Assembly (NCBI GenBank): GCA_039707655.1
Contig: CM077671.1
Span: 301,010,509-301,074,508, forward strand
Length of the DNA: 64,000 nt
Direction: 5' to 3'
From: Elymus sibiricus
Taxonomy: Eukaryota > Streptophyta > Magnoliopsida > Poales > Poaceae
How positions within the stretch are numbered: the first letter of the stretch is position 1; the number at the start of each line of letters is the position of its first letter. Under the pieces are notes generated by a model. It was not told where the DNA came from, did not search any database, and worked only from the letters and a program-made list of their open reading frames with translations. Below are positions 45,669 to 58,050 of this stretch, in pieces. The translations under genes were made by a program, and so were the position numbers.

Positions 45669-47417
45669 TGTTGGGGAACGTTGCATGGGAAACAAAATTT
45701 TCCTACGAACACCCAAGATCTATCTATGGAGATGCATAGCAACGAGATGGGGAGTGTATCTACATACCCTTGTATATCGCTAAGTGGAAGCGTATATAAC
45801 GCGGTTGATGTAGTCGTACTCTTTACGATCCAATCGCGATCCGATTCGATCTAGCGCCGAACGGACGAGACCTCCGCGTTCAGCACATGTGCGGCTCGAT
45901 GACGTCTCCTCCTTGATCCAGCAAGCGAGGGAGGAGAAGTAGATGGGATATCAACCAGCACGACGGCATGGTGGAGATGGTGGTGGAGCAATCCCGGTAG
46001 AGCTTCGCCAAGCACTACCGTAGATGCGATCTGAGGAGAAAACGGAGTAACGGGAGAGGGAGGGCTGCCACCGGGGCGTGGGAATTGGTGTGTTCAGCCT
46101 TTCCCTCTCCCCCACTATATATAGGAGTCAAGGGGGAGGGTTGGGTCGCAGCCCTAGTCCCTCCTCCAAGGAGGGGGCGTGGGCCTAGGGAGGTTTCCTC
46201 CCTCCTGAAGGCACCTAGGGGGTGCCTTCCCCCTTTAGGACTCTTCCTCCTCCACCTCTCCTTGGCGCATGGGCCTCTTGGGGCTGGTGCCCCTGGCCCA
46301 TATAGGCCAAGACACACGCCCTTCATCCCATGTGGGCCCCCGGGGCAGGTGGACCCCGGACCCCTTTCGGCACTCCCGGTACAATACCGATAATGCCCGA
46401 AACTTTTCCGACGACCAAAACAAGACTTCCTATATACAAATCTTTACCTCCGGACCATTCCATAGCTCCTCGTGACATCCGGGATCTCATCCGGTACTCC
46501 GAACAACATTCGGTCACCAACGCACACATCCCAATACTACTCTAGCGTCACCGAATGTTAAGCATGCGGACCTTGCGGGTTCGAGAATCATGTAGACATG
46601 ACCGAGACACCTCTCTGGCCAATAACCAATAGCGGGACCTGGATACCCATAGCGGTTCCTACATATTCCACAAAGATCTTCATCGGCCGAACCACGATGT
46701 CAAGGATTCAGTCAATCCCGTATGCAGTTCCCTTTGTCCAGCGGTATGTTACTTGCCCGAGATTCGATCGTCGGTATCTCCATACCTAGTTCAATCTCGT
46801 TACCGGCAAGTCTCTTTACTCGTTCCGTAATACAAGATCCCGTGACTAACTCCTTAGTCACATTGCTTGCAAGCTTCTTTGTGATGTTGTATTACCTAGA
46901 GGGCCCAAAGATACCTCTCCGTCATACGGAGTGACAAATCCCAGTGTCGATCCATGCCAACCCAACAGTCACCCTTGGAGATACCTGTAGAGTACCTTTA
47001 TGATCACCCAGTTACGAAGTGACGTTTTATACACACAAGGAATTCCTCCGGTGCCAGGGAGTCGCATGATCTCATGGTCTTAGGAATAGATGCTTGACAT
47101 GAAGAAAGTAGTAGCAATAAACTAATACGATCAAATGCTATGCTTACGATTGGGTCTTGTCCATCACATCATTCTTCTAATGATGTGTCCTCATTATCAA
47201 ATGACAACTCATGTCTATGGTTAGGAAACTTTAACCATCTTTGATCAACGAGCTAGTCTAGTAGAGGTTCACTAGGGACACGGTGTTGTCTATGTATCCA
47301 CACATGTATCTGAGTTTCCGATCAATACAATTCTAGCATGAATAATAGACGTTTATCATGAACAGGGAAATATGATAATAACCAATTTATTATTGCCTCT
47401 AGGGCATATTTCCAACA
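45669..47417 (-). mobile_element. Solo LTR of BARE/Angela/WIS copia family
   Basis: 1,749 bases with TSD TGTCT at 45,664-45,668 and 47,418-47,422. On minus it starts TGTTGGAAATATGCCCTAGA and ends CGTTCCCCAACA, the well-known BARE-1/Angela/WIS termini. A TATA box lies at 46,116-46,123. No internal region is present, so it is a product of LTR-LTR recombination. Confidence 0.92.
46116..46123 (-). promoter_or_regulatory. TATA box of the BARE/Angela solo LTR
   Basis: TATATATA on minus (ccccactatatataggagtc on plus), where BARE-type LTR promoters have it. It could still drive outward transcription into the left flank. Confidence 0.5.
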
Positions 47418-47422
47418 TGTCT

Positions 47423-47651
47423 TGTCAACCAAAATTCTTGAGGGACCCCTCTAGCAGAAGCATCATTAAGTAGCAAAGAGAACGCCTCAGCCACAAACAG
47501 GAATAAATACGGGGATAATTGATACACCTGACTCAAACCATACGATGGTGAAAACAACTCCAACAACTGACCATTAAAATGTACCGCAAATTTTACTGAC
47601 ATAACCCAAATCATAATCCAGCTTATCTAAAGCGACACAAAACCCAATGCG
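47423..47651 (-). pseudogene. Large LINE, segment 3 of 6 (RT finger/palm)
   Basis: The minus strand reads VKFAVHFNGQLLELFSPSYG then LSPYLFLFVAEAFSLLL, the block just before the catalytic loop in plant LINE RT. One change turns the usual RQGDPLSP into QVYQLSP. Confidence 0.75.
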
Positions 47652-48108
47652 CATTAGTGCAGAAAAGCCTTGCTATGGTGTGGCAAAAAAGGCTTTGCTG
47701 GCGTGGTAGCCCGACGCCACCAATATGGCGCCATTGTTGAAAAATAATTGTGGTGTTGGGTCCCACGTCAGCGGTATTCTCCGTGATGGTGTGCCACGTC
47801 GACAACGCCACCACTATAATAGCTCACGTAGCGGCGTGCAATGTACATTGCATGCCACGAACGTTTCGTGCAGCCAAAAAAATCGTCACAGCACATAAGA
47901 TTTAGCATTTACCATTGCACGCCTGGAACTAGACTAATAGAACAATGCATTCCAGTTAATAATAAATGCCAATCTCACAAGCAGTTCTAGCTAGAGCTAA
48001 TAAGTAAGTAGCTATTTGGTATAGCGACAATCCTCACAAACATGAACAAACTAGATATAGCATAGTTAATAAGGAGTTCATTTCGCACGAGCAAACTAAT
48101 TAACATAG

Positions 48109-49335
48109 CTAAAGGAGGTCGATGATGATCATCATCCTCAAGTCATGGCGTGGGGTCTTCCTGATAGTGACTAAGACGGCCTATCCAACCCAGAGATTCT
48201 TGCCAGGGAGGAAGTTGCTCCACCCAGCCGCACTGAAGATAGTGTGACCGTCCGTGTCCACTGCATAAGCACAGGTGGTGATGGAGCCCCTTGTGGTAAA
48301 GCATAGTCTAGCAATGCCTGCGTAATCCGGCTCGATGCCACAGCTCACACATAGCCTCTTAGGTAATTTCTGAAAGAAAACATGATATGATCATGTCACA
48401 TTAATATACGAATAATATCATCAAATTCTACATTAATTAAGCATATCATCAAATTCTAGACTAAGCATATCATCACACATTACTACATTATAATCAATAT
48501 ATCACATTACTAAAGCATATCACATTACTATACTATAACCATATCATCGCATTAATATACTAAGCATATCACATTACTATACTATAGGCATATCATCACA
48601 TTAATATACTAAGCATATCACATTACTATACTATAAGCACATTAGCACACTAAGCATATCATCAAATTCTACACACTAAGCATATCATCAGATTACTACA
48701 CTAATAAGTGACGTACCATGATATGGCGGTTAACCATCGTCAGTGTCAGGCGGGTCATGAATGGCATCCCGATGTAGGCATCATGTGGCGGAAGTTTTTC
48801 CCAGAGCGTGTCCATTTCATCCTCGCTCAGCCTGTTCATTCTTTGGGCAAAGAGTGCGTCATCAAGTGGATCATCATCTTCCTCCTCATAGTTGAGATAG
48901 ATAACAGCCAACCTTAGAGTTTGTCTTCTAAAGGAGAAGCTGATCAATTCACCCCAGTGAGATGCATGCTGGCGATGAAACGATCCCATTCATCTCCTCC
49001 AATCTGGGTTATGTTCCGTCCCTTATTGACCTCCATAGTGTAGGGCCCCCCGGGAGAGTCGAACATGACAGTGTCTCCAGTAATGAGTTCATTGAAATCC
49101 AATCTCACATTGCAAGGGACGATCTGTGTAAGAAAAAACAAACACACACACACACACACAATGCATTAGTGGAAATAGCAACAAAAACAAAAGAACAAAC
49201 TATTAGAAGGTTCATGCAATTTCTTACCGCTGCAGGAACAAAACACGGTTGGAAGTAAATGCCGAACAACATGGTAGTTCCAAGGCGGGTTGCGCACCTT
49301 GACTTGCACACTCGACATCGTGGTGGTTGCGCCAT
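48109..49335 (-). pseudogene. B3-domain protein, three exons, broken by one frameshift and one stop
   Basis: Exon 1 (49,335-49,228) reads from an ATG to FGIYFQPCFVPAA and ends at a GTAAGA donor. Exon 2 (49,123-48,717) follows a TTACACAG acceptor in frame (IVPCNVRLDFNELI, YTMEVNKGRN, EWDRFIASMHLTG) and contains a frameshift there, after which ELISFSF and LAVIYLN continue. It ends MVNRHIM before GTACGT. Exon 3 (48,369-48,109) follows TTTCAG: KLPKRLCVSCGIEPD, TCAYAVDTDGHTIFSAAGW, one TAG after LWVG, then RMMIIIDLL and the stop. The fold order suggests two B3 repeats. B3 proteins bind DNA; this copy cannot. It is distinct from the B3 relic at 9.9 kb. Confidence 0.75.
48390..48700. repeat. Imperfect AT-rich tandem repeat in intron 2 of the B3 pseudogene
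   Basis: Words such as 'aagcatatcatcacatta' and 'actatactataagcatatca' repeat about ten times with unit lengths of about 20-40 bases. It fills the intron between exon 2 and exon 3. Confidence 0.75.
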
Positions 49336-49610
49336 TTTACACAAAACATATTGAAAAATAAGTATATAATCGGATTCTAGACGTGTGAACCGACACAAGT
49401 TGAACTTGAATTATTATATTTATTCCTCTCGCATTCCAGAGTACACTATCAAATTAAGTTGAAGTTGAATCATTAATATTCTAGACACTTCAAAAATTTC
49501 TACTCAAAATGCACTATTAAAATCGGATTTTACATCGGATTATCACTAAAATTTCTACACAAAGCAATCCATGGAATCAAATTTCAATTCTACATCACAC
49601 AAAGCATTTC

Positions 49611-49612
<2 letters not shown>

Positions 49613-49660
<48 letters not shown>
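49613..49660. repeat. (TA)24 microsatellite
   Basis: 48 uninterrupted bases of alternating TA, followed by gacacacacac, inside the CACTA-like element upstream of its B3 gene. Confidence 0.95.
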
Positions 49661-49670
<10 letters not shown>

Positions 49671-50360
49671 CTAAAATTTCTACACAAAGGAATCCTAAAT
49701 CAACTTATAGATGAATCCCACATATGGATTATGCGTGGACAACGGGAGGGGAAGTAGAGGATTGAACCTTGCTGGGCGGCGACGGGTGGTGGCTGGTCGA
49801 GGGGGAGTTGAAATGAAAGGGCGGCGACTAGGTCTTTTACTAAGGCGTGGGAGTTGACTCAGGTGGGCCGTTGCTGGCGTGAGCCTAAAATGCAATGCCA
49901 TAGCTAATAACAGCCCAAATAAAAAAAGACTACTGTGAAGTTTAATGAAAGACTAAACATAATTAAATACTCAAAATTAGAACTAGTAGCAATAATGATG
50001 TTAAAATACTTAAAATAAAATGTTTGTTATTTTCTATTTAGTATATATAATCTTTAAATACTTAAAATACTAGTTTAACTGGAAATATTATGTCTGACGT
50101 AAAATAACTTGGCACGCCAGCACTAATTAATTAGCTACGGCGTGCACAAAAATGCAACGCCACCACTATCTTACAAACAGTGAGTACAAGTGAGCCAACA
50201 GATTTGTGGCGTGTCCAAAAATAGCCATGCCAGCACTGAACGTTTACAGCTTGCGTACCAATTCAGCAGACGCCAGCACTATTTAAAAAAATAGTGCTGA
50301 CATTGCGTGAAAATGGTGCGCCACCAACACGAGTTGTGGCTAGCCATTTCTCCACTAGTG

Positions 50361-51073
50361 TGCCCCCATCATACATTGCAAGAAATTCCAATCCACGCGG
50401 TCATAGGCTTTAGCAAGGTCCAGGTTATACACACATAATTCCTCCTAAAAATCTTTTAGCGTACTCAATGAATGCATACATTCAAAGGCAATGAGTGCAT
50501 TATCGCAAATAAACTTTCCTGGAATAAATACACTCTGGGTAGGGAAATCATACCATCAAGGAGAGGTCACAGTCTATTCACAAGAAATTTGACCAGCCTG
50601 AATTGATTGTTGATTATTTACTTTCGGAATGAGAACAACAGTGGTATTATTAATCCCCCTGACATAGTTCCAGATATAAAAAAACTATTGAACAACCTTA
50701 ATAACACTCTCTTTGATCAAACCCCAATTCCACTGAAAGAATCTTGAACGAAATCCATCCGGACCTAGAGCTTTCAATAGACCAATTTGAAAAAGAGCAT
50801 CACTAGTTTCTTTTTCTATAAAAGGTTTGCAAATGTCTCCATTCATATCATCATTCACAAGAGGATTGAAAGCAGTATAATGTGGGGTGGATCGACCGAA
50901 TCATCACAAGAATAAAGCTGCTTAAAGAAGGAACTTGTGATACCTTTCATCTTCTTGACATTCTTCGTGAGACATCCATAGCTCTTCCTAAGGGCCGAAA
51001 TTACTATTTTTCTTAGCTCTCCACAAAGCCTTTCTCTGGATTTTTTTTGCATTACAATCCCCTATACCTTTTG
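50361..51073 (-). pseudogene. Large LINE, segments 1-2 of 6 (endonuclease-RT linker and start of RT)
   Basis: The minus strand reads GIGDCNAKKIQRKALWRAKK near 51,065-51,010, KGITSSFFKQLYSCDDSVDP near 50,950-50,890, a 'GLRPDGFRSRFF'-like block near 50,760 and DLAKAYDRVDWNFL near 50,420-50,380. This is the usual ORF2 order before the RT palm. It ends where the CACTA-like element begins. The upstream endonuclease is cut off at 51,073 by a BARE-type LTR. Confidence 0.75.
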
Positions 51074-51184
51074 TTGGGGAACGTTGCATGGGAAACAAAA
51101 AATTTCCTACGCACACGCAAGATCTATCCATGGTGATGAGCATCTACGAGAGGGAGAGTGGATCTACGTACCCTTGTAGATCGC
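51074..51184 (-). mobile_element. BARE/Angela-type copia LTR, first 111 bases, interrupted
   Basis: Begins TGTTGGGGAACGTTGCATGG on plus, as does the solo LTR at 45,669. It is broken at 51,184 (gtagatcgc) by the next gypsy element. The remainder must lie beyond 64,000. Confidence 0.85.
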
Positions 51185-52072
51185 TGTCGGATTTCGGGCT
51201 CCGCTAAACCCACAAGGTTCGAACACGGGGGCGTGTGCGAAGATCCCCCGCAGCCGCGCCCTACCTAGCTTGCTACCCGATGGCTAAGACGATGAACTCG
51301 CTCGATGGCGAGGAAGATGATGAACACAGTGATTTACCCAGGTTCGGGCCGCTGCGAAGCGTAATACCCTACTCCTGCTTTGGTGGATTGCCTCTCGTGG
51401 AGGTATGGTGTATGAACTAGTACAATGTTGAGGAGCCTCGTGAGGGCGCTCCTGAGGTGTTCTTGGCCCTCTGCTCGTTCTTCTTTTTCCTTCCCCTCTA
51501 TGGTGCAGCCTAGCCTCTATATATAGCGGTGGCCCGGGTCTTCTTCCCTTATCACAATGGCGGGAAGGGATCCCACAACGGCCAAATTTGAAGGGGGACA
51601 GGAGTACATCCCCGCCCTGTCCAAAGGCGGTCTTCACCTACAAAGTAGCTGTCGACGATGCAGAGGTGGGCTCGGCGATGACATCCATCCTGCGGGGCTC
51701 GTGGTCATGGTCTTGTTGCACCGGAATGGAAACCTTTGGGGGGCGCTTTGGGAACTCGTGTACGTCCTTGCCCCCTTTGCACCAAAGGGGAAACTGCTCC
51801 GCCTGGCGCGCTGGCGCCCGCCTGTCCTTCCTTGCGTCACCCTTGACTCCTGAGGCCGGGTCCTGCATAGAGATCTCCGCCGCTCCGGAGGGGGCCTGGG
51901 GAGGCCCATCCCTTGCTGGTCTTGATGATGCTCCTCCTCGCGAGCCTAGGGTCCTCGCGAGGGCCTTGTCTTGAGTGGGGGCCGCGTCTGGTTGTGATTG
52001 GCTGGCGAGGTGGGCCATGCCCTGGGCCGCAGGTAGGCAGGTCTGGGTATCCCCGTTCCCAGAATGCCGACA
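51185..52072 (-). repeat. 3' LTR of the second gypsy element
   Basis: 888 bases with six-base inverted termini TGTCGG/CCGACA. The partner LTR is outside the window. The adjacent PPT complement defines the inner edge. Confidence 0.75.
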
Positions 52073-52382
52073 GTAGCCCCCGGGCCCAAGGCGCGCTCGA
52101 GCTGGCTTCCGGGCGAAGCCTTGAGGGTGGCCCGAAGCGCCGCGGGCCCCAAACGCCTGCGGGCCAGGACTGGCGCGCGTCGTGCGGTTGATGTCGGGCG
52201 TCCTTCGTCCCTTCAGCCACCGCCCGAACCGACAAGAGCCTGTCTTCCAGCGCCGAGCCATTATTGCTTTCCCCTTCCGCACACCTTCTCTTGCTTCCCA
52301 GATCCTCTGCCCTAGCAGAGGCCTCTCCAGATCCGGCGTCGCTCCGTCCTCCTCCTTGCCGCTTTGGCCCCGCGAACTTCCC

Positions 52383-54383
52383 GATGGCTCCCGCTGGCAA
52401 GCAGAAGCCAGAGACCCAGAGCTCAACCTCCGCTCCCATCTCACCGGCGCTTTCGGGGTCCACCATCGCCAAGGACGAGGACCTCGTCCCGGTGCTCCCG
52501 TCGACGGCGGATGGGACCAACGAGTGGGGGCGGACCTTGATATGGGGCGGCTCCTCGGAGAAGCGGCCCTCGTCCAGGGCGGTCTACCCTTTCTTTCTCC
52601 ATAGCGTCTTCGCCGGGCTCGTCCCGCCTTTCTCCGTGTTCTTCACCGCCATCCTCGACCACTACGGGATTCAAGCCCTTCATCTCCAGCCCAACTCCAT
52701 CCTGCTCTTGTCCGTCTTTGCCTTCTACTGCGAGGCTTTCGTGGGCATGAAGCCTTCGGTGGCCCTCTTCCGCCATTTCTTCAGCTTGCGTGTGTGACGG
52801 CGCTCAACGGTCGGCGTGCGTCTCCTTCGTCGCGGTCCAGAGCGGCAACATGCTCTTAAAGGCCGGGAAGAAGGTGGAGAATTTCAGGCACCGCTGGGTC
52901 CTCATGGATCTCAAAGACACCAACCCCCGGTTGGATCTGCCGAAGGGGCTGCCGAAGAAGACCTCCGCGTGGAGCTCCGCGAAGCTTTCTGACTCCCGGG
53001 CCAGGCCGTCCTAGAGCGGATTTCCCGCAATATCAGTGCCAGGAAGCTGACCGGGGGGATGATAGTGAAGGAGTTCTTGATGCAGCGCCTGGCGCCCCTC
53101 CAGTCCCATTCTAGGCCCTTGTGGGACTATTAGGGCAGCGGCGACAACCTCAGGCTTCGGTCCGCTCGCATGACCCCCGAGGAACTGAACAGGGCTATGG
53201 TGACCCTGCTCAACGGCGACCCCGGTGATCTCCCCGACGCCTATGCCCCGCTGTACTGCCGCGACGACAGGGCCGATCTGGTTGCCGCAATGCCTATCTT
53301 CAATGAACTGGGGCTCCCCCCAGCTGAGGGCCTTGGCTCCCCGGTGATGGTGTCCTCCGGCGACACCACGGGCGGGGAGGATTCGGAGAAGACAACCGAC
53401 GACGACCTGGCAGGGGCGTCTCCCCAGTCGCAGAGCATGCTCCTGCGCGACCTCGGCGGAATTTCTACTGCGGGCTCCCCACGTCCCGCCAAGGCCCCCA
53501 GGGGGCTAGGACCGGACCCTCGTGCCACACGGTCCGCCTGCGTGTCGACCCCCAGGAAGCGCGGAGCGGAGTCATCTCCGGTGCACCCTGCCTCTACCGG
53601 AAGGCGGTTGAAGCGCCGGCCTCGCCCCCGCCCGAATCGCAGCTCGCAGGCAAGGTGGGCGAGGCCGGGGCCCCGGCGATCTCTCCAGCGGCCGCCCTTG
53701 CAGACAGCGCCCTTGCTCCCCCACGTGGTGGTGCCCTCGCCGAGAAAGGCGATGGCGCCCCCGTCGTTGCCGGAGCGGAGAGGAAGAGGAAGTGGGTCGA
53801 CATTGAAGAGTAAGTAATTCGGCTCGGCCTTGGTCACCCGCCGGTAGCTTGTGTACTGATGATTTTCCTTTGCTTGGTAACCAGGAACGCCGCCGCGCTG
53901 AAGATGAGGAAGAAGAAGGCGGGCGTCAAGCCGAAGGCGCCTTCCGACGTGCCGCCCGCTCCTGTCGTCCTGCCATTGCCTGTCGAGGCGCCTGCTGCCG
54001 AGGGCGTGGGGGCTCACGAGGCAACCCCCCTGGTCATCGCCGCGGAGCCCCCTGAGCCCCCAATGCCTGTTGGCGTGATCGCTCTTGCCCTCGAGGGCGT
54101 GGCGGTGCCGCTGTTCGGAGGGCCAGCCCCTGAGGGACAGCCGCCCATCGATCCGTCTGTGTCCGTGGTCGCTACGCGGCCTCCGAAGCCTCCTGCTTTT
54201 CGTGCTGCTGTCTCCCTGGGGACGTCTCCCGTGGTTGCGCAGGGGACTCCTCCGGAGGAGGCCTTGATGCCTTTGTCGCGCGGCCTCGACGTCCTGGACG
54301 GGGCCTTCACCGTTCTGGGTCAAGTTCAGGACGCCCTCGGGGGTACCGACGATCGCCTCGCGAGTGGGCACCTAGGGCTCCTT
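52383..54383 (+). pseudogene. Antisense gene of the second gypsy element, 5' part
   Basis: Starts MAPAGKQKPETQ and carries the Transposase_28-type block FLHSVFAGLVPPFSVFFTAI, then LLLSVFAFYCEAFVGMKPS. A frameshift near 52,795 moves it to ACVSFVAVQSGNMLLKAGKK, then RHRWVLMDLKD; it shifts back near 53,010 and continues through MTPEELNRAMVTLLNGDPGD. A donor (GAAGA/GTAAGT) near 53,807 and an acceptor (GTAACCAG/) at 53,883 bound an intron. The next exon is proline-rich and ends ALGGTDDRLASGHLGLL at the inserted solo LTR. The 3' part resumes at 58,618. Stops and shifts make it non-functional. Confidence 0.7.
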
Positions 54384-55672
54384 TGTAACACCCCAAAAAT
54401 TTAACCATGATTTTATTAAGTAAAATTTGGCCAGAAATAAAATTTTTGATTTATAATAAGTCCCTTAATAATTTTAGGAGCCTTTTGTGTTTTGTCTATC
54501 AAAATTCTTCCCTCCATATAGAAATTTTTGGGATAATATCATGACCTTTGGTAGTTTAATTAAACCATTTCATTTATATTTTAATAACAGTAGGAATTAT
54601 TTTCATAATAAAAATTGCCCCAAAACAATTCTTTTAATAGCATTTTTCAATGTTTGAAATACTTCTGTTGCACTACAACCACTTTAAATAATTCTTTAAA
54701 AATTCCACAAAAATTATGGGAGGTCATGTGATGCCTATATATCACTTTTATGCAAAAACCTAACATGGTGTTTTGAAAATTTTGAATGTAACTCCCTCTT
54801 TTCATTTCTGTCCAGTTTCTGAGTTATAACTACAACCCCAATTTTCCTTGCCCAAACAATTCCAAAAATTTTCCCACTTATAGTCCTTCCAACCAAAACC
54901 TTAAGTCCAGAAGATTAGATTCATTTGCATCTTGGAAGTCCACCAAATACCCCTCTGTAGTTTCTGTCCAGAAGTAAATTTTAGTAAAACTTGCACTAGC
55001 AAGTATTTCCTTTTGCCAAAATAACTCAACCATCATCTCTATCATCCAATGAGACACCATTCTGCCAATTACCACCTTCATAAGAGTTTTCTAAATGGCC
55101 CTAGCATTCCGTCGAGCACCTTATGTGCATGACAGAAATTGGGCATCTCTTTAAGTTACATGTGGAACTTGGTCTTTTGACCAAACCAGCTTGTCCATCA
55201 TCCCTCTCATAATCATAAGCACCATCCTGTTAATTCTCAGCTCATTTGAGTCAATCTAGATGCCATTAGCATTTCGTCGAGCAACTTCTGTGCGTGTCTA
55301 GCGCGCGAGCAGAGCGCCCGGACTGCAGCCGCTGGCACCCGTGCCCCTGCCACCCCAGCTCCTCACTCCGCCCGTCCTAATCCTCTGTTGGATCAGGCCG
55401 ACCACCCAGGAGCCCACCGACACCTGAACCTGGCCTCTAGTGCCGCCCTCACCACCCGGAGTCAGCACCAGTCGCCGCCGCCGTCCTCCACTTGGGCATG
55501 GCACCGCCCGAGCCACCCGACCCCGCCAGCGCACCCCCCTTCTTAACTGATGACCACCGCCACTCCACCGCCCCCACGGACCTCGCAACGGTCTCACCGG
55601 CCTCGGAGGCGCCATGAATGATCGTCGCCGTCGTGCTGATCCACGGGAGCCTCGGAACCGCCTTGCCCAAGC

Positions 55673-55679
55673 TATAAAA
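55673..55679 (+). promoter_or_regulatory. TATA box of the 4.2 kb LTR
   Basis: TATAAAA followed by cccctccccgagctc, a CT-rich start region. It lies about 1.29 kb into the LTR. Confidence 0.45.
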
Positions 55680-57780
55680 CCCCTCCCCGAGCTCTTGCTC
55701 GTAATCAGCACCTCCCCTCACTCCTCTCCAAGCCTCCCTGAGCCCTCAAACGACCAGAGACGGCCGTCCCCCTCGTCTCCGGCAGCTTCTGCCGCCGCCG
55801 TCTCCTTGTTGATTCCGGCGCCACCCGAGCCTCCCCCTCACATCTTTCTTCACCTACAGATCCCCCTCGACCCCACGAACACAACCCACCTCTCAATTGC
55901 TCTCGGGAGTCACCGAAGTTGAGGGCTCCATCTTGTCCGACGCCGCCGTCCACCGGGAACCTTGCTGCACTTCACTCCGGCCATCACCTGCGCTGACCAG
56001 ACCACCTACGGGCGCGGAATGGGGTGGCGGACTCGTCCCAGCCGTCACCCGAGGCCGCCGAGCCCTCCATCAACGGCGGCAAGCAATGCCGGCGTTCTTC
56101 CGTGAGGAAGAATGGCGGGACGGACCGGTCAATCATGACAGGTGGGCCCGGTGGGACCCACTGTCAGTGACCGTAACGGGCGCCAGCGGGTCTGTGAGTG
56201 GAGACGGACTCCACTGAAGCCGCCTTCGCGCAGGGGAAACGTATTCCCAGAAGACGCCTTCGACGTCAGCTGCCTCCCGCGCGGCCAGACGGCTGGGCTC
56301 GGTCCAGTAGCGCCAGGCTGCTATATCGCGCTCAGAGCGCACCTCTAACCTTTTCTTTTTTCTTTTCCAGTGAATTCCAATTAATTCTGCAGCAACCTTT
56401 TCAAACCCAAATATGATGATTGAAATTTCTGCATACACCTAAATTCATTCTATATTTTTACAGCCTAGGTGAACATTTTTCCTAAGCTTTTTCTCTACTG
56501 GATCAATTAAATAGTCCATTTAGTCATTTAATCCAACTTAGAAATTCTCTAAGTAATTCATATCAACTCCAAATGAATTGATTCTTTTTCTGGTATTCCA
56601 TATATTTTATCTACTCTATTTTAGTATCCATTTCAAAATTTCTAGACAACTTTTCAGCACTGTTACGGCTTTATGTGGTAATTTAAATATTTTTGAAAAT
56701 AGGAAATGGAGGGGAGATAAATATTTCAAACTTTTGGAGTGCACCCAATATTTCTGCATGCTCAAGGCAAGCATTTTTGAACACTTGATTTGGTGGATGT
56801 TTGATAATAGCTAGTTGGTATATTTGAAGCATGGTTATGATAATTTAATAGAAAATTGCATATGAGTAGTAATATTGCATGAATGCATGGTCATGTATAT
56901 ATTTTCTCTTGCATGCATGCCACTCAAGTTCTGACATGTATAAGTTGTGAGAATCCAGGAGTGTGCTCCTGCCTTGGCCGTGCCGGTGGGCACGGGACAT
57001 ATTTGACACGGTGGTGTCACGTGATATATGTGGAGCATACCGGTGATAATAAGTAACACCTCCTGAGTCGACCGTAGATCGAGTCTTGTCACCGGTAACC
57101 CCCATACTTGATTCGTGCTACCACTTGTCCCTGCCTTAGGTGGGGTATGGTTCAGTAAGTTGTTAACCCCTTTCCGTGCACACACCACATAGAGGGCCAC
57201 GATGAGGGTTTCCACGCTTGGACTAAATCCTGTCATCGGGTCAGGGGGCATGGGTGTTTCCGGCTAGTTGTAGCCGAGAGGGGGGCACCCCTTGTAATCT
57301 GCGCATATGAATAGTGATCCCATGCAGGACGTTGGTCTCCCCGTCTTAGAGTTTTACCGAACAGATGCCCTGGGTGATTCCTGGCATCCGGACGGTTAAG
57401 CTGGTGTGTGCTGGTTAGGTGTGTTTCAACCTAAAGACCGTAATGGGAATTAGCCAACGTCTCGGTGCTGGCTAAAGAAATCCTTTACTTGTGGGTAAAG
57501 AGTACACCCTCTGCAGAGTTATATCTATTCGAATAGCCGTGTCCGCGGTTAAGGACTACAGTCTGGGTTGGTCAAGTGTCGGTCTTAGAGTCGGTCTCCG
57601 GAGGAAATAATTAAAATTGAGCGTGGTTTATTTTGTAGGATAATATTTGCTGCTACTAGTGTTATCATGAATATGATTGATGATATGATTATCATTGTGG
57701 ACTAACCCTGTCATTTTATTTTATTTCCTGAGTGTCTCAGGGGCTGGCTAGACTACCCCGGGCATTCAGTTTTATTTTCA

Positions 57781-58050
57781 AGACCTCTCGTGGCGTCCCT
57801 CGAGTTCTCAGGCGGTTCTATCTCGCCACTACTCTTGTGGACAACCGAATGGCATTTCTTTTCAAGACCTCTCGTGGCGTCGCTTGAGTTATCGGATGGT
57901 TCTGTCTCGTCCGATTACTCTTTTAGACACCCGTTTGGCATTTCTCTTCAAGACCTACCGTGGTGTCACTTGACATCCAACCGGCATTTCTTTTATATTT
58001 TCTTTGGATTCTCGGATGGTTCTGTCTCGTCCGATTTTCCATCAACCTTC
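57781..58050 (+). repeat. Short tandem repeats in the 4.2 kb LTR
   Basis: A unit of about 83 bases occurs about three times, built from 'tcaagacctctcgtggcgtc', 'gagtt(a/c)tcggatggttctgt' and a 'ctcgtccgatta' phrase, at about 57,779, 57,862 and 57,947. The last copies are decayed. Confidence 0.6.

Larger units (their letters stand above)
47652..50360. mobile_element. CACTA-like DNA element carrying a B3-domain gene
   Basis: The left end is CATTAGTGCAGAAAAGCC and the complement of the right end is CACTAGTGGAGAAATGGC, a CACTA-type TIR of about 18 bases. Subterminal copies of gccagcac/gccaccac and their complements cluster at both ends (47,700-47,820 and 50,110-50,340), as in CACTA elements. The expected 3-base TSD is not clean (gcg on the left, tgc on the right). 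No transposase is present. A three-exon B3 pseudogene on minus occupies the middle. The element splits the LINE between RT segments 2 and 3. Confidence 0.72.

Noticed and set aside
53241..54371. 376-residue minus-strand ORF
   Set aside because: It is antisense to the proline-rich exons of the plus-strand gene, has no recognisable domain and is explained by high GC content.
55298..56345. GC-rich block with long ORFs that could be taken for a host gene
   Set aside because: It lies inside the 4.2 kb element between its TATA box and right end, the ORFs are low-complexity and Arg/Pro/Ser-rich on all frames, and no splice or domain pattern fits.
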